A DNA stretch of 64,000 nt from Rubripirellula reticaptiva (GTDB lineage Bacteria; Planctomycetota; Planctomycetia; Pirellulales; Pirellulaceae), in assembly GCF_007860175.1 (NCBI RefSeq), contig NZ_SJPX01000003.1, positions 569,380 through 633,379 of the forward strand. Direction: 5' to 3'. A model generated the notes under the pieces. That model ran no database searches, was not told the origin of the DNA, and saw only the letters and a list, made by a program, of their open reading frames with translations. The translations under genes and the position numbers were made by a program. Numbering within the stretch: the first letter of the stretch is position 1; the number at the start of each line of letters is the position of its first letter. Below are positions 17,922 through 27,584 of this stretch, piece by piece.

Positions 17922-20900
17922 TCAACGAGTCTGTTGATTTTGTAGCGCGATTCGCGGTGCATCTTCTTCGCTCAGCGCGATCGCGATCCATCCGCCTCGC
18001 AGTTCCAGTTGGCTGACGGCAAGTCCTTTGGTGGATGGGTGCTGGGTCAGCGCGGGCAGCGTCAACGGCAGCGGACGGCTTTGTGCCAGCACCTTATTGA
18101 AGATTGCTCGCACTGGCAATCGCTCTCGCATCGACATGCCTGGTCCACTGATTCGCAAGTGTCCATCGCGGACCAGCGAAGCTTCCAAACCGTTGATCTG
18201 CGGCACGTACGATGCACGGACGATGAACTGAGTCAGGTCGACTCGGCTACCTTGATTCAACCGAACGATTCGCATCGTGACCCAAAGCTTGCCTTCTTCG
18301 ACTTCGACCGTGATCGGACGAGTTCGTGCGAATTGAATCGTGACGCCTTCGGGCATGTCTGCAGGCATCGCAATGGTTTGTCCGAACAAGTTCGCGGCTC
18401 GGTTGACGACTTGCGAAATTTCCATCGGCTCGTCACGAGGAACCAACTGTTCAAGCGTGTTGTTAATAGCCGACTGGTGAACTTGCAGACTCAGCAAGTT
18501 TGACTGCGGTGCACGTGGTCGTGGCGTGAACGCGGCAAGTTGCCAATCGCCCGCCAATCGGTAACGAGCCAGCAAACGATTGTTGGTGGTTTGCATGTCG
18601 ATGACTTGCGGGTCTAAGTGCAGTTTGCCCAAGGGACCGAGGACCAAAGTCGACAGCTTCTCGGTTGCCGAACCCACTTGTTCGTTCAGTCGCGTTTGGA
18701 CTTCCGAACCGACTTCAATCTTGATCTTGTTCGACGCGATACGGTTGGAAATCGGCGATGACTGGTCGTAACGTGTTTCAGCGATTGCTCGGACCAGGCT
18801 GCCGACTAGCGGCCACGAATCGTATTCCGATCGGACTCCGCTCAGCCGCGTCCCACCTTGGACGTCGACCGAAACATTGCCGGTTTGGATACCGTCGCGA
18901 GTCACTTCGATCGGGGTCGCGGCGGCGAAACGCGAGGTTCCGCGAGTTCGAATGGCGACGGGGCCATTGATGCCAGTCGAATTTGTCGAAACGTTTCCGT
19001 TGGTTTGCAACTGCAGTGACCAACGATCCCGTGACGGGCTTAGCGAGATCGCCAGGTCACTGTCGATGTAGCTGGTTCCGCGAATCCGTGTGCCCAACAT
19101 GGTCGTGTTGAGCGGAACGCTTTTCGGATCAATCGATGGCAACATTCGGTTTAGCATGTCTTGGCTGATTGCCATGCGTACGTTCGCGTTGCGATAGTAG
19201 GCGCCGAGCGAATTCGAGATCTTCACAGACGCAGGGTTGTCGGCAAAACGAAGCGTTTGCACTGCGTCAGCGATTTCAATCGCAGCCATGTCGATCGCGT
19301 CGCTTTCTTGTCGTTCAATCTGAGCCAACAGGTCAGCGTAGTCGACGGCACCACGTGCCCAAGGACGAATCGTGCTAGACAATTGACGAACGCTCTCACG
19401 ATCCAACCAGCCCAAATGGACTTCCTGCAAAGCGTGCCAACTCAGACGCGAAAGCAAACGCTGAGCCACCAACGAACGTTCTTCGCGTTTCGCAATCTCA
19501 CGAGAGTTTGAAATCGCAGCGGATTCGATCTCGTCAAGCAACAAGTACGACGACCAACCGGCTTCGTCGCCCGTCTTGGGCAGTTCGCCGCGAACGCTCG
19601 CGATCGCTGCAATCACGTCGTCGATGGACGCCGTTTCGCTCGAGTTGGTTTGGTCGGACACCATCCAAGTGGGTTGGTTTTCGCGAGTGATCTGCCAAAT
19701 GGGATTCCAGACTTGAACGCGGCGATCGAGAGCGTGGACGGCACGCAACCAAGCAACCTGGTCCTCACGATCCTGCAGTTGTTCTGCGGCGACTTCACCA
19801 GTCCGCGTCAGACTTGTCAATTGCTCAAGCACCGCACCGGCTCGTTCGTCACCCAGTCGTGGCAACGTTCGCAGTTCGAGCATCTGTTCCGAAACCTGGC
19901 GACTCCATACAGCAATCGATGGATCGTTAGTCGAATCGATCAACGCGGCAAGTTGGCTGTCCAGTTGACTGGTGACCGGCCATCCGGCGGGCCAGGTTTG
20001 AGTTGAATGTTTCGCAACAGCAGCAGGTTTTTTCGCCGAACTGTGTGCGTACGTCTTGATCTGCGGCAAATCGGTCGCGTAGGACTGAGTCGGGTCGTCG
20101 TCGCTAGTCGATAGCGTTTCAAGAACCGGCTTCTCGATCCGTGCGGGCTTGGCGAGGATTCGGTTCGATTCTGGCAAGCTGGACTTTCGCACCGACGGCT
20201 TCAAAACAAACTCGTTGGGATCAAGCGAGTTGTTGGGCGAGGCCATGATCATCACGATTGCGTCATCGTCGACAACGACTTCATCCTCAACGATCGGCGG
20301 GACCGTCAGCACCCGAGTTCGGTTGCGGAGACTTTGCAGCGTTCGGCGGTTAAGCGGCGAGTCGCTGACAATGCAAGTTCCTTCGGCTAGCCCTGCCCGA
20401 TTGAAGTTGATGTCGGATTGAAGGCTTGACGCGGCGGCTTTCAATTCCTTCGCCAGTCCGGCCAGTTCGTGCTGCGACGTGCGGACTGGCGCCATCAAAG
20501 GCAAGCGATCTCCTTTTCCGAAAACATCTTGCCCAAAAACAGATGCGACTCGTTCGGGCAATGGTACTCCGCGAGCACCGTGTTCGTCGCGATCGCTGAC
20601 GTCGGACTGGCCGATCACAAGTGACGGCAAGCTAGCCATCGGGAAGGCTTGCGTATTGGAAATTCCCAGTGACGCACCCAAATCGGACGCGTCGGAACCA
20701 AATGACGCGAAGTTCGACGCAAGCATGTCCGACGCACGGCGTGCCGGCGGCAACGGCATCGTCCAAAACGCATCTTCGGGCGTTTGGAGCTTGGGTTTCT
20801 GCAAGTCCGTGGTCCAGCATTTGATGGCCGTGCGGCAACCCGACACTTTCGTCGCGGCCAGCGTGATCGGACGCTGGATCTGAGTCATTGCGGATACGGT

Positions 20901-21005
20901 GCTGTTAATGGCGGGCAAATTTAGTCCCATCCATGACACAGCCGTTACCGCAGCCGACGCGGCGGCAGGCCATAGCAATAGCGATCGTTTGACTTCCTTA
21001 CGCAT
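17922..21005 (-). CDS. Large membrane-anchored or exported protein of unknown function
   Basis: A 1027-residue protein started at ATG 21005 (AGAGGG directly upstream; the frame continues to 21104). One hydrophobic segment lies at about 8-28, behind Arg/Lys residues, and acts as an uncleaved anchor or signal peptide. Residues 30-400 are low in structure and Ser/Asp-rich; 400-620 are helical; 620-1027 are beta-rich with repeating patterns such as GTSYIDSDLAISLSPS, GLEASLVRDGHLRISG and GGWIAIAL. No catalytic motif or known domain is recognised. The repeating beta part might be a lipid-binding or scaffold region, but this is a guess. It is monocistronic in appearance, with 126 bp to the next gene downstream. 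Confidence 0.7.
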   Translation of the reverse strand: MRKEVKRSLLLWPAAASAAVTAVSWMGLNLPAINSTVSAMTQIQRPITLAATKVSGCRTAIKCWTTDLQKPKLQTPEDAFWTMPLPPARRASDMLASNFASFGSDASDLGASLGISNTQAFPMASLPSLVIGQSDVSDRDEHGARGVPLPERVASVFGQDVFGKGDRLPLMAPVRTSQHELAGLAKELKAAASSLQSDINFNRAGLAEGTCIVSDSPLNRRTLQSLRNRTRVLTVPPIVEDEVVVDDDAIVMIMASPNNSLDPNEFVLKPSVRKSSLPESNRILAKPARIEKPVLETLSTSDDDPTQSYATDLPQIKTYAHSSAKKPAAVAKHSTQTWPAGWPVTSQLDSQLAALIDSTNDPSIAVWSRQVSEQMLELRTLPRLGDERAGAVLEQLTSLTRTGEVAAEQLQDREDQVAWLRAVHALDRRVQVWNPIWQITRENQPTWMVSDQTNSSETASIDDVIAAIASVRGELPKTGDEAGWSSYLLLDEIESAAISNSREIAKREERSLVAQRLLSRLSWHALQEVHLGWLDRESVRQLSSTIRPWARGAVDYADLLAQIERQESDAIDMAAIEIADAVQTLRFADNPASVKISNSLGAYYRNANVRMAISQDMLNRMLPSIDPKSVPLNTTMLGTRIRGTSYIDSDLAISLSPSRDRWSLQLQTNGNVSTNSTGINGPVAIRTRGTSRFAAATPIEVTRDGIQTGNVSVDVQGGTRLSGVRSEYDSWPLVGSLVRAIAETRYDQSSPISNRIASNKIKIEVGSEVQTRLNEQVGSATEKLSTLVLGPLGKLHLDPQVIDMQTTNNRLLARYRLAGDWQLAAFTPRPRAPQSNLLSLQVHQSAINNTLEQLVPRDEPMEISQVVNRAANLFGQTIAMPADMPEGVTIQFARTRPITVEVEEGKLWVTMRIVRLNQGSRVDLTQFIVRASYVPQINGLEASLVRDGHLRISGPGMSMRERLPVRAIFNKVLAQSRPLPLTLPALTQHPSTKGLAVSQLELRGGWIAIALSEEDAPRIALQNQQTR

Positions 21006-21346
21006 CCCTCTGTCTCTTCCTTGCAGGAGGTTTCTCTTACGCTTGCTCGCTAATCGGGCCCTCCGAATCAACGACACTCGCGTAAAGTCACCAATCGGCA
21101 GCATCCGCTGACTGATCTAGTGTCCCCTACCATCGTCCCCCAACCGCAAAAGACGCCTCAAGATGGACAACCGGGATAACCCGATCCCATTTCCCGATGG
21201 TGCAGGTCTGCGGTACTTATTTGAAGCGAATTATCGAAAAAGCTTCACTGCATTGCCCCTATAACCGATCCAGTTCGCCGCTGGATGTCGCGGGACGACG
21301 CAATTCCACCATTCCAACCGATGAAAAACATGATTAACCTCTGGGG
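21006..21346. other. Divergent intergenic region
   Basis: 341 bp between the start of the large unknown protein and fcl. I find no open frame with coding character, no tRNA and no strong hairpin. GAAGC and GCTTC (about 21222-21226 and 21240-21244) could form a short stem. It presumably holds promoters for both flanking genes, but no box can be assigned. Confidence 0.5.
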
Positions 21347-22300
21347 ATGAATACTGAACTTTCAGGAAAGATTTTCGTTGCCGGACATCGAGGGATGGTC
21401 GGTTCGGCGCTCTGTCGGCGACTGGCCGATTCGGATTGCCAGATCCTGACGGCTGACCGTCGCGAGCTTGACCTGTGCGATTCAGCCGCTGTCAGCGATT
21501 TTTTCGCGACACATCGACCTGATTCCGTCATCTTTGCGGCCGCAAAGGTCGGCGGCATCGTCGCCAACAATACCTATCCGGTCGAGTTTTTGTCGCAGAA
21601 CGTGATCATGTCGATCGCCGCGATCAACGCAGCGTTCCAAAGCGGCGTGAAGCGGTTTCTCTTTCTGGGCAGTACCTGCATTTATCCACGGAACTGTCCC
21701 CAACCGATCCGCGAAGAGTCCTTGTTGACCGGACCTCTAGAACCAACCAACGAAGCCTACGCGCTTGCCAAGATTTCTGGGCTGAAACTTTGTGAATATT
21801 ATCGCCGGCAACACGGTGTAATGTTCCACAGTGCTATGCCGACCAACTTGTACGGTCCCGGCGACAATTATCACCCCGAACATTCGCACGTATTGCCGGC
21901 ATTGATTCGTCGGTTCCACGAAGCCAAAATGGAATCATTGCCATCGGTGACAATTTGGGGCACCGGTTCGCCACGCCGCGAATTTTTGTTCGTCGACGAT
22001 TTGGCTGACGCACTGGTTCACTTGTGCACTCAAGCCGATCCGCCGAGTTGGGTCAACGTGGGCACTGGGATTGACCAAACGATCCTCGAATTGGCCCACA
22101 TGGTCGCCAGGACCGTTGGTTATGAAGGCGAGATTTTGACCGATGCGTCTCGCCCTGACGGAACGCCCGTCAAATGTACCGATGTGTCGCTACTGCACTC
22201 GACCGGCTGGAACCATAAAGTCGCGCTGGCCGACGGGCTGGCTAAAACCTACCAGTGTTTTTTGACTGAAACTGGCGCCGGAAATTTGCGTTCGGTCTAG
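21347..22300 (+). CDS. fcl: GDP-L-fucose synthase
   Basis: A 317-residue short-chain dehydrogenase-like epimerase/reductase of normal length. It converts GDP-4-keto-6-deoxymannose to GDP-L-fucose with NADPH in the cytoplasm. The nucleotide-binding loop is GHRGMVGS (13-20). The catalytic triad is Ser109 (GSTCIYP), Tyr138 and Lys142 (YALAKISG), and Cys111 next to the active site is the base expected for epimerisation. Fcl-type MVGSA and the AAAKVGGI strand are diagnostic. It is followed 63 bp later by gmd, which makes its substrate, so the two form a GDP-fucose operon supplying surface glycans. The order fcl-gmd is reversed from E. coli. Confidence 0.95.
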   Translation: MNTELSGKIFVAGHRGMVGSALCRRLADSDCQILTADRRELDLCDSAAVSDFFATHRPDSVIFAAAKVGGIVANNTYPVEFLSQNVIMSIAAINAAFQSGVKRFLFLGSTCIYPRNCPQPIREESLLTGPLEPTNEAYALAKISGLKLCEYYRRQHGVMFHSAMPTNLYGPGDNYHPEHSHVLPALIRRFHEAKMESLPSVTIWGTGSPRREFLFVDDLADALVHLCTQADPPSWVNVGTGIDQTILELAHMVARTVGYEGEILTDASRPDGTPVKCTDVSLLHSTGWNHKVALADGLAKTYQCFLTETGAGNLRSV

Positions 22301-22363
22301 TGAGTCTTTTTCGTTCTTTCGATCGTCCGATCCTCGTCTCTACCCTCCCCCAATAATAATCTC

Positions 22364-23380
22364 ATGACAAAATCAGCTCTGATAACTGGCATCACTGGCC
22401 AAGACGGCAGCTACTTGACTGAACTGTTGCTCGACAAAGGCTATGACGTTCACGGACTGGTTCGCCGCAGCAGCACGTTTGCAACCGAACGGATCGAGCA
22501 TCTTTACAAGGATCCTCACACCGAATCACGACTGCGTCTGCACTACGGCGATTTAACCGACGGCCAGGCGCTGACCAACTTGGTTTTGGAAATTGAACCC
22601 GACGAGATCTACAACCTGGGCGCACAAAGTCACGTGCGAGTTTCGTACGACCAACCCAACTACACCTTGCAAACCGTGGGTGTTGGGGCGTTGAATGTGT
22701 TGGAAGCGGCGCGTTTGCTGAACAAGACTAAGACGGTCAAGGTTTACCAGGCCAGCAGCAGCGAGATGTACGGCGAAGTGCTAGAGACGCCTCAGAAAGA
22801 AACGACTCCATTCAACCCACAGTCACCTTACGCATGTGCCAAGGTTTATGCGTATCACCAAACCGTCAACTACCGCCGCGGGTATGACTTGTTTGCAAGC
22901 AACGGGATTTTGTTCAATCACGAATCCGAACGCCGTGGCGAGACTTTCGTGACTCGCAAGATCACGCGCGCGGCCGGCCGAATCAAAGCTGGCCTGCAAG
23001 AGAAACTGTATCTGGGCAACTTGGACGCCAAACGTGACTGGGGTTACGCCAAAGATTACGTCGAAGGCATGTGGCGGATCCTGCAACATGACGAGGCCGA
23101 CGATTTTGTACTGGCGACCGGACGTACCGAGTCCGTTCGTGACTTCTGCAAGTTGGTGTTCGAGCAGTTGGACTTGAACTACGAAGACTATGTCGAAATC
23201 GATCCGCGTTATTTCCGTCCTGCGGAAGTTGACCTGTTGTTGGGTGATGCATCAAAGGCGAAAGCAAAGCTGGGTTGGACAGCAACGACCAACCTTGAAG
23301 AGCTTGCGAGGATCATGACCCAACATGACTTCGAACTGGCCCAACGTGAATCGCATGCCAAGAGTTTCGTGCCGAGTTGA
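22364..23380 (+). CDS. gmd: GDP-mannose 4,6-dehydratase
   Basis: A 338-residue enzyme that makes GDP-4-keto-6-deoxymannose from GDP-mannose, the first step to GDP-fucose and other deoxyhexoses. The NADP-binding loop is [11 protein letters not shown] (8-18). Active-site residues are Ser132 and Glu134 in QASSSEMYG and Tyr156/Lys160 in YACAK, matching the numbering of E. coli [18 protein letters not shown] and the [16 protein letters not shown] segment are strongly conserved in GMD and bind the sugar nucleotide. No clear ribosome-binding site is seen before ATG 22364, which is common in this window. Acts with fcl just upstream. Confidence 0.96.
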   Translation: MTKSALITGITGQDGSYLTELLLDKGYDVHGLVRRSSTFATERIEHLYKDPHTESRLRLHYGDLTDGQALTNLVLEIEPDEIYNLGAQSHVRVSYDQPNYTLQTVGVGALNVLEAARLLNKTKTVKVYQASSSEMYGEVLETPQKETTPFNPQSPYACAKVYAYHQTVNYRRGYDLFASNGILFNHESERRGETFVTRKITRAAGRIKAGLQEKLYLGNLDAKRDWGYAKDYVEGMWRILQHDEADDFVLATGRTESVRDFCKLVFEQLDLNYEDYVEIDPRYFRPAEVDLLLGDASKAKAKLGWTATTNLEELARIMTQHDFELAQRESHAKSFVPS

Positions 23381-23444
23381 GTTATCGACGTTCAGGCTGT
23401 AACTTCACGGCTTGTTCACAAAAAGGATGACCTTCGGAGTAACG

Positions 23445-23777
23445 ATGGGAAAAAAGAAAGCCGCTGCTACGTTTGAGTACGTCGAACCTATCGGCGACCG
23501 GGTTCTCGTTCGCAAGGACGAGCCGAAACGTGAAACGCGCGGCGGAATTGCGCTGCCCGATGCAGCCGAAATTCCCACGATCACAGGGCGGATTGTCACG
23601 ATCAGTGCCGCCGTCGAGAACGACGAGGAATTGCCGTTGCGGCAATACGACAAGATCCTCTTTCATCCCAAAAACGCGATCCCCGTCGACTTAGAACACG
23701 ACAATCAGCTGTTTGTCGTGCCGGTCGACGATATCGTCGCGGTTTTCCGTCGTTCGCCGTCTCAGGACGACGAATAG
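23445..23777 (+). CDS. GroES-like co-chaperonin
   Basis: A 110-residue Cpn10-family protein started at ATG 23445, with GGAG ten bases upstream; the frame opens earlier at a TTG (23412). The GroES fold is shown by GDRVLVRKDEPKRETRGGI (about 17-35), then LPDAAEIPT as the mobile-loop region, VPVDDIVAVFR as the last strand. The N-terminal ten residues are Lys/Ala-rich. GroES normally caps GroEL, but no groEL lies nearby, so this is a solitary, possibly divergent copy; planctomycetes often carry several groES-type genes. It is 64 bp after gmd and might share its transcript. Partner unknown. Confidence 0.83.
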   Translation: MGKKKAAATFEYVEPIGDRVLVRKDEPKRETRGGIALPDAAEIPTITGRIVTISAAVENDEELPLRQYDKILFHPKNAIPVDLEHDNQLFVVPVDDIVAVFRRSPSQDDE

Positions 23778-23985
23778 TCGCTGGGCGACTGATTTCGGCT
23801 GCCACTGAACTCGGGCTGCCAATCTCTCCGGTACCCGCCCCAGCCAAGGTTTGTTTCTTGTGTTGGGCGATTGGGACCGAGTTTGCTAAGCTTCGATTGC
23901 CTTATCTTCGCAGTTTGTCTGTCGAACTGCTGCAATCGAAAATGGGATGGTTCTGCGATGCTATCCCAATTTGCTTAGGACCAGC

Positions 23986-26457
23986 ATGAATATCTTGATG
24001 CGAAACCGCAAGAATTCCCGGCACCGTCGCCGATTGGATTTCCAATCTCTGGAACGTCGGCAGTTGCTGGTCGCCGAAGGCGACGTGTTCAATCTTTCGG
24101 CAAATGTCGATACTGCGGGCTTGGTAGGCAATGCGTCCGCCAAGATCGACTGGGGCGATGGGGTGGTCACTGCCGCTGAAATCGCAGGGGGGAATTCGAC
24201 TGGTCCGATCAAGATCTTATTCGACTACTCCCTCGACCAAACAAAGTTCTTTGGTACCAGTGCCAATGACCCGCTGCGGGTCATGCTGCAGCAAGCCGCC
24301 GATTCGCTGACATCACGATTCAATGACACGCTTGATGCAGTGTCCCCGAAACAATTTGTGAAGGTAAAGCCGAGTATCTTTCATCCGTCGCAGGGTTCGC
24401 CCAATAGCGCCGCGGGTGATCTTTTTGCCCTGCCAGAAAACCCCACGATCGCAGCAAACACGATCATCGTCTATGCGGGTGCACGCGATTTGCCGGGTGA
24501 TGTTGCTGGTGTGGGCGGTGGAGCATCGATAAGCTTCAGCCGAACCTGCATTCCCGGGCCACAGTGTGATCAAGCGATCGCCAATCAGAATGCAACCTTT
24601 AGCCGAGGCGAGGCGGGGGTGTTGGCATCGCCAGCCACGGATGTCGCCCCATTGTTCGGATCGATCAGTTTTGATTCACCACGAAAGTCGCTTTACTACA
24701 CCGGTGACGATCCAAGTGCGGTCCCGCCGGGTGGTTTGGATTTCTTTAGCATCGCAACTCACGAACTCGCGCATGCACTTGGTTTCGGAACGTCGGATTC
24801 CTGGAACACGTTCGCGTCGTCGGGCTCATTCACCGGGCCCAAAGCCAAAGCCGCGTACGTCGGATCTGGGAATGTCCCCCTGTCGCCTTCACACTGGGCC
24901 GATTCGGTGTTTGATCCTGTCACGCAACCGACTTTGATGAGGCCGATAATCAACGGTGAAATTCGAACTCTATTTTCGCCACTCGACTTTGCCGCAATGG
25001 ACGACATTGGATGGGAAGTCGTTGATACATCGGCGATTGTCACTGCATCGCATCGATATTTAGACGACGGAAACTATACGCCGGTGGTCCTGTTGGAAGG
25101 TTCGTCGCTCGGGCGTTTGACTCAGAACGGTCCAAGTGTATCCGTCACCAACGTGGCTCCGACGTTGACGGTCGCAAGCGATGAAACGGTCACGATCGGA
25201 GAAGCCATCTCGATTCAGGAAATCGGCAGGTTCACGGATCCTGGTGACGAGCAAGAGTACACCTTCTCGATCGATTGGGGCGACGGCACCAGCGATGATG
25301 GTAACGCCACGGTCCAGCAGCGGGCCACGGCAAGTGGCGGTGATAGCGCCGGTGCCTTTGGCGGCAGCCATACTTACGCCGAAGTGGGATCCAAAACCGT
25401 CACGATTCGAATCCAGGACGACGACGGTGGATTTGACCAAGAAACGATGACGATTAATGTTCTTCCGGCGCCGTCGCTCGCGCTGGAAATCAGTCAGTCG
25501 AGAATCAAAGAGGATGGCGACGTTGATGCTGCATCGTTGACTGTCCGACGCAGTGGGGCCGCAGCCAACGTCGATACCGTCATTTCGCTTTCGTCAGACG
25601 ATGCGACCGAGGCGACGGTGCCAGCTACTGTGACGATCCCGGCTGGTCAAACAACGGCTACGGTTTCGATCAGTGCTGTGGACGACAATTTGTTAGACGG
25701 CGATCAAACGGTGACGTTGTCTGCGTCTGGGGCGGGCATCGCATCGTCCACCGCCCAGTTGGTCGTGGGCGACGCCGAATCGATTTCAGCAACCGTGACG
25801 GGCAACATGATTGCTGAACAGGATGCTGGGTCGGTTTTTCTTGTCCTGGCGAGAAGCAACACGGACGTTGGTGACGCGATCACGGTGAACATCGCTGGAT
25901 TTGATCGGTCTCAACTGGACCTAGCGGCAAGTGTCGAAATCGCCGCCGGACAACAAGAGGTTCGAGTCCCGATTGTTCCGGTCGATGACAACGTTCCCGA
26001 ACTGACTCTCGCGGTAACGTTGACGGCGTCGGCTGTGTTTTATGAATCGGATTCAGTGGACTTCGAGATCCTTGATAACGAACCGCCGAAGTTTCAGAAT
26101 CCCGTTTCTCGGTACGACGTCAACGGCAGGAATGGTGTGACGGCGCTCGATGCTCTGCGGGTCATCAATCGCTTGGCGATCCAAACGACGCCGCAGCTTG
26201 ATCCGAGTACAGCCGAACCCAACGGCGTTTTCTTAGATGTTAACGGCGATTACCGAGTGACAGCGGTCGACGCACTTCAGGTGATCAATCAACTGTCGAG
26301 TGTGGGTGACGCTGGCAGCGGCGAGACGCTGGCAGCCGATGCGGTCGATCTAGTTCTACGATCGCCAATGTTAAGTCCGATCCAGTGGGTCGACTTCGAT
26401 GTTGAAAGCGAAGATGACGACCTGATCCCATTCGAACCGATTCCGTTCCTGACCTAG
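23986..26457 (+). CDS. Large exported protein with metalloprotease-like motif, PKD, Calx-beta and dockerin repeats
   Basis: An 823-residue protein started at ATG 23986, with AGGA nine bases upstream. Residues 12-28 (RHRRRLDFQSLERRQLL) are the planctomycete pattern seen before exported proteins, in place of a classical signal. HELAHALGFG at 259-268 is an HExxHxxGF zinc motif; the metzincin third ligand position holds Thr, though Asp271 is near, so activity is uncertain. A PKD-like WGDG unit lies near 400-500, Calx-beta-like units near 505-705, and paired calcium loops DVNGRNGVTALDALRVINRL and DVNGDYRVTAVDALQVINQL near 711-780 form a type I dockerin. It is probably a surface or complex-bound protein; no cohesin partner is present here. 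Confidence 0.82.
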   Translation: MNILMRNRKNSRHRRRLDFQSLERRQLLVAEGDVFNLSANVDTAGLVGNASAKIDWGDGVVTAAEIAGGNSTGPIKILFDYSLDQTKFFGTSANDPLRVMLQQAADSLTSRFNDTLDAVSPKQFVKVKPSIFHPSQGSPNSAAGDLFALPENPTIAANTIIVYAGARDLPGDVAGVGGGASISFSRTCIPGPQCDQAIANQNATFSRGEAGVLASPATDVAPLFGSISFDSPRKSLYYTGDDPSAVPPGGLDFFSIATHELAHALGFGTSDSWNTFASSGSFTGPKAKAAYVGSGNVPLSPSHWADSVFDPVTQPTLMRPIINGEIRTLFSPLDFAAMDDIGWEVVDTSAIVTASHRYLDDGNYTPVVLLEGSSLGRLTQNGPSVSVTNVAPTLTVASDETVTIGEAISIQEIGRFTDPGDEQEYTFSIDWGDGTSDDGNATVQQRATASGGDSAGAFGGSHTYAEVGSKTVTIRIQDDDGGFDQETMTINVLPAPSLALEISQSRIKEDGDVDAASLTVRRSGAAANVDTVISLSSDDATEATVPATVTIPAGQTTATVSISAVDDNLLDGDQTVTLSASGAGIASSTAQLVVGDAESISATVTGNMIAEQDAGSVFLVLARSNTDVGDAITVNIAGFDRSQLDLAASVEIAAGQQEVRVPIVPVDDNVPELTLAVTLTASAVFYESDSVDFEILDNEPPKFQNPVSRYDVNGRNGVTALDALRVINRLAIQTTPQLDPSTAEPNGVFLDVNGDYRVTAVDALQVINQLSSVGDAGSGETLAADAVDLVLRSPMLSPIQWVDFDVESEDDDLIPFEPIPFLT

Positions 26458-26605
26458 CAATCAATCGAGGCATAAATTTCGGCGAGATCTCGTTGCCCGA
26501 ACGCTGGTTGTCCTCGCCGATTCTCAGTTTTCGTCCTATCGCTTAAGCTTTGCGATCGAATGCACCACCAAGCAATCTGTCCGCAATCTGTTCGCGATCG
26601 GCTTC

Positions 26606-27571
26606 ATGAGACTCGAATCACTGCTTTTTACCTACTGTGTCGTGATCGTCATCGCTTCGATGGCCGGCGGATGGCTGCCGGCGTTGATGAAAATGACTCA
26701 CCTGCGGACTCAACTTCTGATGAGTTTTGTGTCGGGGCTAATGCTCGGCATCGCGACTTTGCATCTTTTTCCTCATGCAACGGTGGAATTGAACTCCGCT
26801 AGCAAGGCAGGAACCGGTGCACTTTGTGGGATCCTATCGATGTTTTTGCTGATTCGCTTGTTTCATGTTCATCAGCACGACGCTCCCGCGATTGAGTCGG
26901 GTAAAGCCGAACAACTCTCGCACGTTCACGACCACGCCGCCGGATGTGATCACGACCATTCGCATCACAAGCCGCACAACCATGCCAACGCTGGCTGGGG
27001 TTGGCTGGCCATGCTGTTTGGGCTCGGGCTGCACACCTTGATCGACGGAGTCGCTTTAGCGGCCAGCGTCGTGGCTGACGCACAGCACGGTTCCTGGCTG
27101 CCACTTGCGGGCGTGGGGACATTTTTGGCCGTGGCGCTGCACAAACCCTTGGATGCGTTCTCGATCACGTCGGTGATGCAGAAAGGCGGATGGACGCCCG
27201 GGCAACGCACGTTGGCCAACATGACGTTCGCGATGGCCTGTCCGATTGGCGCCGCGCTGTTTTACTTTGGTGTCATGCGGATCGACGGTGGTTCGACTTA
27301 TCTAGGTTGGGGGCTCGCTGTTTCCGCAGGTTTCTTTATCTGCATCTCGCTCGCTGACTTGTTGCCCGAAGTCGCCTTTCACGATCACGACCGCGGAAAG
27401 TTGACGGCGGCATTGCTAATCGGAGTCGCCTTGGCCGTCGCGGTTGAGAATCTGCCGGGACACCGGCACATAGCTCCTAAATCCTCGACAACGATCAATA
27501 CGGTCGAGCCGAGCAGCGATACGGCCGAACTTCCGGTAATCAAGCCTTCGCCCACCGAGGCGAACGATTGA
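26606..27571 (+). CDS. ZIP-family divalent metal transporter
   Basis: A 321-residue membrane protein with eight hydrophobic segments. A long His-rich loop between segments 3 and 4 (about residues 88-130; HVHQHD, HVHDH, CDHDHSHHKPHNH) is typical of ZIP zinc transporters. Segment 4 carries GLHTLIDGVALAA and segment 5 LHKPLDAFSI, the paired His/Asp metal path; the usual Glu of segment 5 is here Lys-Pro-Leu-Asp. ZIP proteins move zinc, iron or manganese into the cytoplasm. There is no metal-responsive regulator nearby. Its stop is 13 bp before the end of a convergent gene. Confidence 0.88.
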   Translation: MRLESLLFTYCVVIVIASMAGGWLPALMKMTHLRTQLLMSFVSGLMLGIATLHLFPHATVELNSASKAGTGALCGILSMFLLIRLFHVHQHDAPAIESGKAEQLSHVHDHAAGCDHDHSHHKPHNHANAGWGWLAMLFGLGLHTLIDGVALAASVVADAQHGSWLPLAGVGTFLAVALHKPLDAFSITSVMQKGGWTPGQRTLANMTFAMACPIGAALFYFGVMRIDGGSTYLGWGLAVSAGFFICISLADLLPEVAFHDHDRGKLTAALLIGVALAVAVENLPGHRHIAPKSSTTINTVEPSSDTAELPVIKPSPTEAND

Positions 27572-27584
27572 TGAGTCCTGCCGG

